A stretch of 16,162 nucleotides of DNA, taken from the NCBI GenBank assembly GCA_945875065.1, contig CAMCJC010000017.1, positions 1 to 16,162 of the forward strand, written 5' to 3'. The DNA is from an uncultured Propionibacteriaceae bacterium (GTDB lineage Bacteria > Actinomycetota > Actinomycetes > Propionibacteriales > Propionibacteriaceae). The notes below the pieces were generated by a model. The model did no database searches. It had not been told where the DNA came from and saw only the letters and a program-made list of their open reading frames with translations. The position numbers and the translations under genes were made by a program. Positions 1 through 6,223 of the stretch are shown one piece after another (position 1 is the first letter of the stretch; every line of letters begins with the position of its first letter).

Positions 1-369
1 CTCGTGGAGCACGAGGTGGGGTATGAACCGCGCGTCATCGAAAGCACTACGCATCAGGCAGAGGCGTTCGTCCCGTCGAGATACGGCTCCGCCGTGGGTG
101 CAGCTTTCCAAGGGGGCGTTCTTCGGATACCCGTAGAAGTCCATGAGTAACCCGACTCGCTGGAAGCTCTTTCCTTTCAGGAAGTTCCTGACCTGAACTT
201 CGTATTTGAGCCAGTCCCCACCTCCTTTGCGCGCCCTCCCACCGGTGTGTGAGGTCTTAACGATGCTGACCGTCAGGTGGAAACCCTGTGCACTGGCGGC
301 GGGTACGAGCAGTCCGTTGGCGAATCTCTCTTCGCTTTGGCCTTCGACGATGAGCGCTAGCTGCCTCAT
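1..369 (-). CDS. DUF4276 family protein, C-terminus cut off by window edge
   Basis: Not a full ORF within the window; I translated it from the minus strand. ATG at 369-367 overlaps the stop of the upstream ATPase gene by four bases (ATGA), so the two are translationally coupled. The visible 123 residues begin MRQLALIVEGQSEE. They contain LLMDFYGYP around residues 74-82 and end FIPHLVLHE, which is the DUF4276 pattern. The Glu in VEG (residue 9) and the Asp in MDFYG (residue 77) sit where Toprim-fold nucleases place their acidic metal-binding residues. The Toprim relationship is my inference, but it matches known ATPase-plus-Toprim defence pairs such as PARIS and OLD/Gabija-like systems. Leu74 is a rare TTA codon. 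Local base composition at 121-240 is about 55% GC by my count, lower than parts of the island. The family call is fairly secure; the function is not. Confidence 0.82.
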   Translation of the reverse strand, partial: MRQLALIVEGQSEERFANGLLVPAASAQGFHLTVSIVKTSHTGGRARKGGGDWLKYEVQVRNFLKGKSFQRVGLLMDFYGYPKNAPLESCTHGGAVSRRDERLCLMRSAFDDARFIPHLVLHE

Positions 370-1502
370 CCCTCAAGCCTCTCCGGGGTCGGGCGGCCAC
401 CCAGGAGGTTCATCTCCCACAGCGAGCCCAAGGAGTACTCCTCCAGGAACTCGGCCAGCCGGTCTTCGTCTGGCCGGGTCACCACGGTGGCGCCGTTGAC
501 GCGCTCGACCACGGCGATCTCGGTAACGTCGAACTGTGATAGCAGGGTCACGGACTGGGTAGCGACGATGACACGTCGGGAGTCCTGGGCGGCGATGCGG
601 ATTATCTCGGCCAGGATGTGGATGGCGGCCGGATGCAGCCCAAGCTCGGGTTCGTCCAAGATAATCGTCGAGGGGCGGTCTGGTCCCAGTAGCAGAGTCG
701 CCAGGCATGCGAAACGTAGGGTGCCGTCGCTCATCTCGTGAGCGGTGAACACCCGATCCAGGCCCTTTTGCCGCCACCGCAGCCGGATGCGTCCGCTGCC
801 TCCGGGCTTGAGAACGAAGTCGTCGAAGAACGGAGCCGTTGCCGCGACCGCAGTGACGATGCGGCGGTAGTTGAGCGGGTGCTCGTCGCGCACTCGAAGC
901 AGGTAGGCGGCGATGTTCTCCGCGTTCGAACGCAGGGCGAGGTCGTCGCCGGGGGTGGACCAGCCCTTCGAGGGGGCGTCCTGGCTCACGTCGTCGAAAT
1001 GGAAGACCCGGCAGCCGGACACCACGGGCAGGACGTTTTCGACAAACTGGCGAAGACGCCAGTCATTGCTGTCTTTGAGCGCCTGAAGGTTGCCCGGTAG
1101 GTACTCGTCGAACGGGCGCGAGTACGTGCCTTCTTCCCAGTAGAGGCGTTCGTTCCCGATGACTGGGAGGTCGGCATCGTCCCGCACAGATGGGGTGAGG
1201 GTTACGCGATAGCCGTGGCGGACCCCGTCGATCTGTTGGCCATGGATTTCGATGTGGGTGGCGTCGGGAGCGTCCGGGCCAGCGAAGCGAAGCGACGACA
1301 TACCGCCATGCCGGGTGAAGTACGCCTCGTGTCCGCCCTCCCACAAGCGAGACACGACCTCAAGGGCGCTGACGATGTTGGACTTGCCCGAGCCGTTGGC
1401 TCCGACGAGCGCTGTTACATCGGAGGAGAGAGCCAGGTCGAGCTCCCGGATGGACCGAAACCCCCGGACGATGAGTCGGTCAAGCGAGGAGTCGTTGGGC
1501 AT
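366..1502 (-). CDS. AAA family ATPase (SMC/OLD/RecF-like, AAA_21 type)
   Basis: A 378-residue ABC/SMC-class ATPase. The N-terminal LIVRGFRSI strand is followed by Walker A GANGSGKS at residues 34-41. An MSDGT signature stands near residue 257, Walker B IILDEPELGLHP has Asp283-Glu284, and an ATQS switch lies near residue 314. Between them is a poorly conserved helical insertion in place of a long coiled coil. This layout is typical of stand-alone defence ATPases that team with a small nuclease or DUF protein. Here the partner is the DUF4276 gene starting in its last four bases. The ATPase probably senses a phage product or DNA structure and controls the partner; that is inference from the family, since no substrate is visible. 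The start at 1502 has only a weak AGG-type Shine-Dalgarno. An 80-base gap separates it from the divergent gene at 1583. No TTA codon was found in frame. Confidence 0.9.
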   Translation of the reverse strand: MPNDSSLDRLIVRGFRSIRELDLALSSDVTALVGANGSGKSNIVSALEVVSRLWEGGHEAYFTRHGGMSSLRFAGPDAPDATHIEIHGQQIDGVRHGYRVTLTPSVRDDADLPVIGNERLYWEEGTYSRPFDEYLPGNLQALKDSNDWRLRQFVENVLPVVSGCRVFHFDDVSQDAPSKGWSTPGDDLALRSNAENIAAYLLRVRDEHPLNYRRIVTAVAATAPFFDDFVLKPGGSGRIRLRWRQKGLDRVFTAHEMSDGTLRFACLATLLLGPDRPSTIILDEPELGLHPAAIHILAEIIRIAAQDSRRVIVATQSVTLLSQFDVTEIAVVERVNGATVVTRPDEDRLAEFLEEYSLGSLWEMNLLGGRPTPERLEG

Positions 1503-1582
1503 GCCGACAGCCTACCTAAGGGGGAAACGACCCTCGGCTCGAGAGCAGCCGGCCCGTCCGTCAGAACCCGGTGGAGGCAGAT
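1503..1582. promoter_or_regulatory. divergent intergenic region, presumed back-to-back promoters
   Basis: This 80-base gap separates the minus-strand ATPase from the plus-strand operon at 1583, so promoters for both should lie here or just inside the genes. I see no convincing -35/-10 pair. The right part (1549-1565) contains CCGGCCC followed by GTCCGTCAGA. Nearly the same string recurs upstream of the gene at 5744. A GGTGGAGG ribosome binding site at 1570-1577 serves the plus-strand gene. Confidence 0.35.
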
Positions 1583-1849
1583 ATGACTGTGTTTGATCTG
1601 ATGGGCGAGGTGCGGGGTGATCCGCGCGCGGGCGCGCTGGTGGTGTCGCTGGCCGAGCTGGGCCGGGAGTTCCCGGAAATGCGCCCTGGGACCTACACCG
1701 GTGCGCCCGGCAAGGAGCTCGATGTCGTGGCGACGGAGCTGGCGGCCATCAACATGGCTCAGATCGAGATCGAGCGCATTCGCGGTGACCTGCCCACGCC
1801 GAGGCCGCCCGCCAGCATCTCGTGCAGCAGCAGGAGGCGCAGGCCGTGA
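1583..1849 (+). CDS. small helical protein, 88 aa, 3' end probably frameshifted
   Basis: The ATG at 1583 follows GGAGG (1573-1577) by five bases, a better start than the in-frame GTG at 1571. The N-terminus, MTVFDLMGEVRGDPRAGALV, is followed by a helix around residues 48-70 (LDVVATELAAINMAQIEIER). The last 20 or so residues (PRPPASISCSSRRRRP) are low-complexity and arginine-rich, and look like the wrong frame. The neighbouring frame from 1789 reads a clean helix (AHAEAARQHLVQQQEAQAV and onward) to a TGA at 1930-1932. Adding one C to the CCC run at 1793-1795 would give DLPHAEAARQHL and a 117-residue protein. That protein's stop would overlap the next gene's GTG by four bases, as operon genes usually do. 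I do not recognise the family. The intact form would be an all-helical, probably coiled-coil, partner of the protein at 1929. Confidence 0.6.
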   Translation: MTVFDLMGEVRGDPRAGALVVSLAELGREFPEMRPGTYTGAPGKELDVVATELAAINMAQIEIERIRGDLPTPRPPASISCSSRRRRP

Positions 1850-1932
1850 CCATCGACGCGACGCGTCGCGCTGACGACGACACCGAGGCTGCCGTCGAAC
1901 ACCTACGGGCCATCGACGAGGAGCTGATGTGA
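1789..1932 (+). pseudogene. out-of-frame continuation of the small helical protein
   Basis: This is the likely true C-terminus of the gene beginning at 1583, displaced by one base. In this frame a TGA at 1786-1788 blocks reading from upstream, and translation then runs openly to TGA at 1930-1932. The product is rich in Ala, Gln, Glu and Asp with a heptad-like pattern and ends AIDEELM. A GAGGAG ribosome binding site at 1918-1923 and the GTGA stop/start overlap at 1929-1932 tie this frame to the next gene. I see no canonical X XXY YYZ slippery site, so a one-base deletion (real or a sequencing error) is more likely than programmed frameshifting. Confidence 0.55.
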
Positions 1933-2525
1933 GCGACTACAAAGAGTTTCTGGAGGAAGTGCGGCGCTACCGGGGCGCGAGAGACCGGCTTGACGGTGTC
2001 TGGGACGACGAACGGGCGCGGCGGTTGCGCGTCGAGGCGCTCGGTCCGCTGGGGCAAGCCTTAGGCAACCAGGCCACCGCCTTGGCGCAGCAGGCAGAGC
2101 AGTTCGAGGCGGCCGGGCAGCTCAGCAACCTGGCGTCCCGGAACCTAAACGACGCCACGCGACGCCTAGCGGCCGCCGACGACGCCGAGCGCACCGCCGG
2201 TCGAAAGCTAGACAGTGCCAAGTCGTCGGTCGCGACGGGGGTAGTCGCTGTCAACTCGTGCAAGGCGTTGTGTGACCGGGCCCTGCACCTGGCGGAGCTG
2301 GGACCTGACAGGAGCAACGGGAAGGCCGTCGCGGTCGCGGCTGGGAAGGCGGTGGCGGTGGAGGCAGCCAAATATGTCGCCGAAGAGGCGGTCACAGCGG
2401 CGATCGGGCAGGCGATCGGCGCCGACCTGCCTCCTGGCGCCGACGGGAACACCGTCGGCCACCTGATCGACGCCGTCGAGATGGGCTACGCCTGGTTCGA
2501 CAGCCTCAAGAACAAGGGCAAGTAG
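1929..2525 (+). CDS. hypothetical coiled-coil protein, 198 aa
   Basis: GTG start at 1929 overlaps the upstream TGA in the string GTGA and is preceded by GAGGAG five bases away. The protein starts MSDYKEFLEEVRRYRGARDR. Residues 20-115 are almost entirely helix-forming, with many Ala, Gln, Arg and Asp (for example NQATALAQQAEQFEAAGQLS), as expected of a coiled coil. Residues 130-175 are an Ala/Val-rich stretch (KAVAVAAGKAVAVEAAKYVA) that could be an amphipathic or membrane-inserting helix, though it contains lysines and glutamates. The C-terminus is GYAWFDSLKNKGK. I do not recognise a family. The Ala/Val/Gly helices resemble pore-forming or membrane-active proteins only loosely. A TTA codon encodes residue 45. 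It is probably co-transcribed with its neighbours on both sides, ending 13 bases before the membrane protein gene. Confidence 0.75.
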   Translation: MSDYKEFLEEVRRYRGARDRLDGVWDDERARRLRVEALGPLGQALGNQATALAQQAEQFEAAGQLSNLASRNLNDATRRLAAADDAERTAGRKLDSAKSSVATGVVAVNSCKALCDRALHLAELGPDRSNGKAVAVAAGKAVAVEAAKYVAEEAVTAAIGQAIGADLPPGADGNTVGHLIDAVEMGYAWFDSLKNKGK

Positions 2526-2538
2526 GAAGGCCGGTTAC

Positions 2539-2942
2539 GTGAACAGGGTGCTTTATGTGGGCCGCGTGGCCATCGGGGTCGCGTTCTGGTGGACTGCGCT
2601 CTACACCCCGCTGGTGTTCCTCACGACCTTCTGGGCGGGTGGGCGGTTCAGCCCCACCCAGGGCGGGGCACACCGGAGCTGACGCTGTGGGCAACCCTTT
2701 ACGGCATCCTCGTGCTGGCCGCATGCGTGGAACGCGCGCTCTTCGGCAAGCGGTTCATCGAGGTGAAGGTGATGTGGCGGGTGATAGCAGTTGGCCATGC
2801 GCTCGGCATCGCCGTCGCGATCGCCTGGTTCAGCAAGGTTCCGCCGGGCCCGAAGTCGTGGTTCATAGCCCCCGCAATCGCGGCCTTGACCGTCGTCATC
2901 TGGATCCACCTGCTGGCGCCGCGCCTCGACACCGAGGCCTAG
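2539..2942 (+). pseudogene. four-helix membrane protein gene with apparent one-base deletion
   Basis: GTG at 2539 opens MNRVLYVGRVAIGVAFWWTA, a first membrane helix. This frame hits TGA at 2680-2682 after 47 residues. The next frame then reads PELTLWATLYGILVLAACVE and two further membrane helices to TAG at 2940-2942. Restoring one G to the GGGG run at 2665-2668 would give SPTQGGGTPELTLWATLYG and one continuous protein of about 134 residues with four membrane spans and a short conserved end (WIHLLAPRLDTEA). Its first and last spans resemble the two spans of the TIR protein at 10588 (GVAFWWTALY against GVGLWWALLY; TVVIWIHLLA against FVTIWVHFLA). The gene is either a recent pseudogene or intact with a homopolymer error in the sequence. 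A shorter ORF starting at GTG 2589 would be open but would begin in the wrong frame for helix one. Confidence 0.7.
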
Positions 2943-2966
2943 TGGCCCGTTTGTCAGTTACCTATA

Positions 2967-2990
2967 GAAAGGTCGAACAGCCGGCCTTTC
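2967..2990. terminator. inverted repeat between membrane protein gene and argG
   Basis: GAAAGGTC (2967-2974) pairs with GGCCTTTC (2983-2990), including one G-U pair, around an eight-base loop. It lies 24 bases after the stop at 2942 and about 50 bases before the argG start. There is no U tract after the stem, so it is at best a weak or factor-assisted terminator. It could also be a leader hairpin affecting argG. It separates the 1583-2942 genes from the argG operon. I could not see a clear ArgR operator in this gap. Confidence 0.35.
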
Positions 2991-3040
2991 CTCGGTGATT
3001 ACGGGCGATGACGATGGCGCGCCCGGGGGAGGAAACGGAC

Positions 3041-4408
3041 ATGTCCAAGGTTCTGACATCTCTGCCGACGGGGGAACGCGTCGGCCTGGCGTTCTCGGGA
3101 GGGCTCGACACCTCCGTGGCGGTCGCCTGGATGCGCGAGAAGGGGGCGATCCCTTGCACCTACACCGCCGACATCGGTCAGTATGACGAGACCGATATCC
3201 AGTCGGTGCCCGGCCGGGCCGCCCAGTATGGGGCGGAACTCTCGCGGCTCGTCGACTGTCGCGAGTCCCTGGTCGAGCAGGGCTTGCATGCCCTTGCGTG
3301 TGGGGCGTTCCACATCCGCACCGGCGGCAAGCCGTACTTCAACACCACCCCGATCGGGCGGGCCGTGACCGGCACGATGCTGGTCCGGGCCATGGCCGCC
3401 GACGACGTGCACGTCTGGGGCGACGGCTCGACGTACAAGGGCAACGACATCGAGCGCTTCTACCGCTACGGGCTGCTCGCGAATCCGGAGCTTCGGATCT
3501 ACAAGCCGTGGCTCGACGAACAGTTCGTCAACGAGCTCGGGGGACGGCAGCAGATGAGCGAATGGCTTACCGCGCGGGGGCTGCCCTACCGCGACTCGGC
3601 TGAGAAGGCCTACTCCACCGACGCCAACATCTGGGGCGCGACCCACGAAGCCAAGACCCTTGAGGAGCTCGACGTATCCATGGAGATCGTCGAGCCGATC
3701 ATGGGGATGAAGTTCTGGGATCCCTCCGTCGCGATCAAGCAGGAGGTCGTGCGGGTCGCGTTCGAGCGCGGCTACCCAGTCGCCATCAACGGGGAGCGCT
3801 TCGACGACCACGTGCAACTCGTCCTCAAAGCCAACGAGATCGGTGGCCGCCACGGCCTCGGCATGAGCGACCAGATCGAGAACCGCATCATCGAGGCGAA
3901 ATCGCGCGGCATCTACGAGGCGCCGGGCATGGCCCTGCTTCACCTGGTCTACGAGCGACTCATCAGCGCCATCCACAACGAGGACACCATCGCCAGCTAT
4001 CACAGCGACGGCGAAGAGCTCGGCCGGCTGCTGTACCAGGGGCGCTGGTTCGATCCGCAGGCGATGCGAATCCGCGAGGGTCTGCTCAGGTGGGTCGCTT
4101 CCGTCGTCACCGGCGAGGTCGTCCTCAAGCTGCGACGCGGCGACGACTACACCATCGTCGACACCACCGGCGAGGGCTTCACCTACGAGCCGGAGCGTCT
4201 TAGCATGGAGCGCGTTGAGGACGCGGCCTTCGGCCCCACCGACCGCATCGGCCAGCTGACCATGCGCAACCTCGACATCGCGGATACCCGCGCCAAGCTC
4301 GTCACCTATGTCAACCAGGGGCAGCTGACCGGCGGCGACGCCGACAAGCTAGTCGCCCAGCTCGAGATCGCCGCCCCCGCCGAGCCCACGGAGCGGAACG
4401 ATGGCTAA
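3041..4408 (+). CDS. argG: argininosuccinate synthase, long (E. coli-type) form
   Basis: This 455-residue enzyme joins citrulline and aspartate using ATP to make argininosuccinate, the penultimate step of arginine synthesis, in the cytoplasm. The ATP-binding P-loop SGGLDTS lies at residues 19-25. Other hallmarks are YFNTTPIGRAVTGTM, WGDGSTYKGNDIERFYRYG and GGRHGLGMSDQIENRI, all very close to the E. coli enzyme and with no active-site loss visible. I prefer ATG 3041 over the in-frame ATG 3008 because GGGGGAGGA (3025-3033) sits at proper distance and the protein then begins MSKVLTSLPTGERVG as homologues do. Its last eight bases overlap the start of the TIR-like gene, so it is the first gene of the downstream operon. 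It may be the only arginine-pathway copy in the genome or a duplicate recruited to the operon; the window cannot tell. No other arg gene is nearby. Confidence 0.97.
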   Translation: MSKVLTSLPTGERVGLAFSGGLDTSVAVAWMREKGAIPCTYTADIGQYDETDIQSVPGRAAQYGAELSRLVDCRESLVEQGLHALACGAFHIRTGGKPYFNTTPIGRAVTGTMLVRAMAADDVHVWGDGSTYKGNDIERFYRYGLLANPELRIYKPWLDEQFVNELGGRQQMSEWLTARGLPYRDSAEKAYSTDANIWGATHEAKTLEELDVSMEIVEPIMGMKFWDPSVAIKQEVVRVAFERGYPVAINGERFDDHVQLVLKANEIGGRHGLGMSDQIENRIIEAKSRGIYEAPGMALLHLVYERLISAIHNEDTIASYHSDGEELGRLLYQGRWFDPQAMRIREGLLRWVASVVTGEVVLKLRRGDDYTIVDTTGEGFTYEPERLSMERVEDAAFGPTDRIGQLTMRNLDIADTRAKLVTYVNQGQLTGGDADKLVAQLEIAAPAEPTERNDG

Positions 4409-5705
4409 GGACATCTTCGAGAAGGTCTTCATCGCTTGGGGAGGAACGCAGAAGCTGGCGTCGCTGGTCGGGCAGCGCATCGCCGCCCTTGGATTCGACC
4501 CGATCGTCGGCGGCGGCAGCCCCACCGAGCTGTTCATCGGAACCCAGGTATTTTCCCAGATTCGCGCATGCACCCGTGCGATCATCCTCGTCAATGGCGA
4601 GGGTATCGAGGCGAACCCGGGGGTCGGGCTGAATGACAACCTCATGTTCGAGTGGGGGTACATCACCGGTACCTACAGCCCCAACAAACTCCACGTGTTC
4701 CTGATCGACATTTCCGTTTCCGACCTGCCGAGTGACCTCGGCGGCTCCTGGGCGACGGAGGTGACCACCGACGATCGGGAGCTTGAGGAGATCGCCGACT
4801 CCATCGTCGCTACCTTCCAGAAGGACGCGACCCGGCACATCGAGCTCGACAAGCTCAAGATCATGCACATGTGGGACGACGTCAAACGGTTCGTCGACGT
4901 GCACGACACAATGCCCCAGTGTTCCGACCTGGAGCTCGCCCAGTACCTCCTCCACACCGCCGAGGTGTGCGATTACTTCATGGAGGAGGAATACACCGAA
5001 CAGCTGCTCAACAAGATGCATCCGACGTCGGCCCTGCTCAGCTTCGTCGTCCTGCTGCTGAAGGCGAACATCCGGCTGGGCCTGGAGACTAGCGGCCTAG
5101 CCAAGGCTCTGCCGTTCGACTCGTTCACCGAGCTGCGGGCAGTGTTCGAGAGCAAGTTCGACTTCTCCTATCAGGACGAGGAGATCGACCTGTGGCTGCG
5201 GTACTTCACGAACCGCCGTCTTAGCCTCTTGTACCGGCTCGTCACGCTGAACTCTGATTTCAACGACGCTGAACGTCGTGGGCTGCTCACGAAAGCGCAG
5301 ACCTTCTTGGAGGCGTGCGGGCAGATCCTCGAGGACATCTGCACGAAGTACCCGTCCGACGTGCCGTACGTGAACCTGTACCGCGGTTATGTCGAGCGCG
5401 ACACGTACCGGGTGTCCGAGGCGCTCGGGCTTGAGGAGGAGGCAGAGATCAGCAACGCCGCCGCACTTGTGGCCAAGGAAGCGATCTACCTCACGTACCA
5501 GGAGAAATACCCACACGACACCTACCTGATCCGGCAGCTCGCGCAGGAGTACTACCGCAGCATGGCCGAGCGGATGGACTTCATCGATGACGTGACCGAG
5601 AAGATGGTCATCAAGCGGACCCTGGAGACTTTCCTCTCCAAGCTCGATGCCGACAACGGTCGCCAGCACGTCGTGCTGGAGGAACTCCGCCACAAGCTCC
5701 AGTGA
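4401..5705 (+). CDS. TIR-like domain protein (predicted nucleotide-binding, NADase candidate) with helical C-terminus
   Basis: A 434-residue protein starting inside the argG stop region (8-base overlap; GGAG eight bases upstream). Residues 9-110 fit the TIR-like 'predicted nucleotide-binding' fold. They hold a first strand VFIAW, a helix with KLASLVGQRIAALGF, the strand RAIILVN, and LNDNLMFEWGYI at 77-88. In that family the equivalent NxxFExG motif carries the catalytic glutamate; here it would be Glu84. Such domains cleave NAD+ or bind nucleotides in CBASS, Pycsar and Thoeris-type defence. Residues 125-434 are helical without a family I recognise and probably serve sensing or oligomerisation. 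No signal peptide or membrane span is visible. It leads into the genes at 5744 to 10283 with almost no gaps. The TIR-like call is good; NADase activity and a defence role are inferred. Confidence 0.82.
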   Translation: MAKDIFEKVFIAWGGTQKLASLVGQRIAALGFDPIVGGGSPTELFIGTQVFSQIRACTRAIILVNGEGIEANPGVGLNDNLMFEWGYITGTYSPNKLHVFLIDISVSDLPSDLGGSWATEVTTDDRELEEIADSIVATFQKDATRHIELDKLKIMHMWDDVKRFVDVHDTMPQCSDLELAQYLLHTAEVCDYFMEEEYTEQLLNKMHPTSALLSFVVLLLKANIRLGLETSGLAKALPFDSFTELRAVFESKFDFSYQDEEIDLWLRYFTNRRLSLLYRLVTLNSDFNDAERRGLLTKAQTFLEACGQILEDICTKYPSDVPYVNLYRGYVERDTYRVSEALGLEEEAEISNAAALVAKEAIYLTYQEKYPHDTYLIRQLAQEYYRSMAERMDFIDDVTEKMVIKRTLETFLSKLDADNGRQHVVLEELRHKLQ

Positions 5706-5743
5706 CCGGCCCTGTCCGTCAGAGGCAGGCAGGAGGCGAAAAC

Positions 5744-6205
5744 ATGCAGATTGTCCGCAGACCAACCACCCGAGGCGCCGCGCCGGTGGAAACGTCCACC
5801 GCGTCGCGCACCACAACGGGGCGCAGGACAACCGTCCTCGGCGAGCGCCGGAACCGGGGACTTCCTCGGTCCCGGGAACTCCTTGATGCGCTATCGAAAC
5901 TCGACGTCACCACCGACGACCGGACCCGGCAGGCGGTGCTGAAGTTCGTCGGCGACCTGTACACCACCTCGGGCGGGGGAGTTCCGATCGGGCTCTTCGC
6001 CAAGTGCTGGCTCGGCACACCGTATCTCGATCACATCGTCGACCTCGGCGGCAGCATCGTGCGTCACTTCAAGCACAACGAGACGGTGCCCAGCGTCTAC
6101 GCCGCAGCCCGGCCGCTTGCCCGCAACGACGCGTACGCCTTCATCGAGGTTTACAGCGACGGCACCGTCATCCCCGTCCGCAGCGACGGTTCCCCAGTCA
6201 ACTGA
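5744..6205 (+). CDS. hypothetical protein, 153 aa, basic disordered N-terminus
   Basis: ATG 5744 follows AGGAGG (5731-5736) by seven bases. An upstream in-frame GTG at 5702 overlaps the previous stop but lacks as good a ribosome binding site, so the shorter form is chosen. Residues 1-45 are rich in Arg, Thr, Ser and Pro and look unstructured. The remainder is compact: a helix (RTRQAVLKFVGDLY), a Gly-rich loop (TTSGGGVPIGLF), LGGSIVRHFKHNETVPSVYA, and a C-terminal strand pair (YAFIEVYSDGTVIPV). I do not recognise the family. Basic disordered tails like this often bind nucleic acid or a partner, but nothing here proves it. It sits between the TIR-like effector and the coiled-coil membrane protein in a run of consecutive, closely spaced genes. 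Confidence 0.85.
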   Translation: MQIVRRPTTRGAAPVETSTASRTTTGRRTTVLGERRNRGLPRSRELLDALSKLDVTTDDRTRQAVLKFVGDLYTTSGGGVPIGLFAKCWLGTPYLDHIVDLGGSIVRHFKHNETVPSVYAAARPLARNDAYAFIEVYSDGTVIPVRSDGSPVN

Positions 6206-6223
6206 ACGAACAAAGGAAAGAAC

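Noticed and set aside
1786..1849. Programmed -1 ribosomal frameshift in the small helical protein gene
   Set aside because: No X XXY YYZ slippery site or obvious downstream structure, and the neighbour has a similar homopolymer break, so a deletion or sequencing error is simpler.
2943..3040. ArgR operator upstream of argG
   Set aside because: I looked for an ARG-box-like AT-rich palindrome and saw only the GAAAGG/CCTTTC hairpin; not enough to call an operator.
2999..4003. 334-residue minus-strand ORF antisense to argG
   Set aside because: It mirrors the codon pattern of argG, which has full family motifs; the antisense product is Val/Gly/Asp-rich with no recognisable domain.
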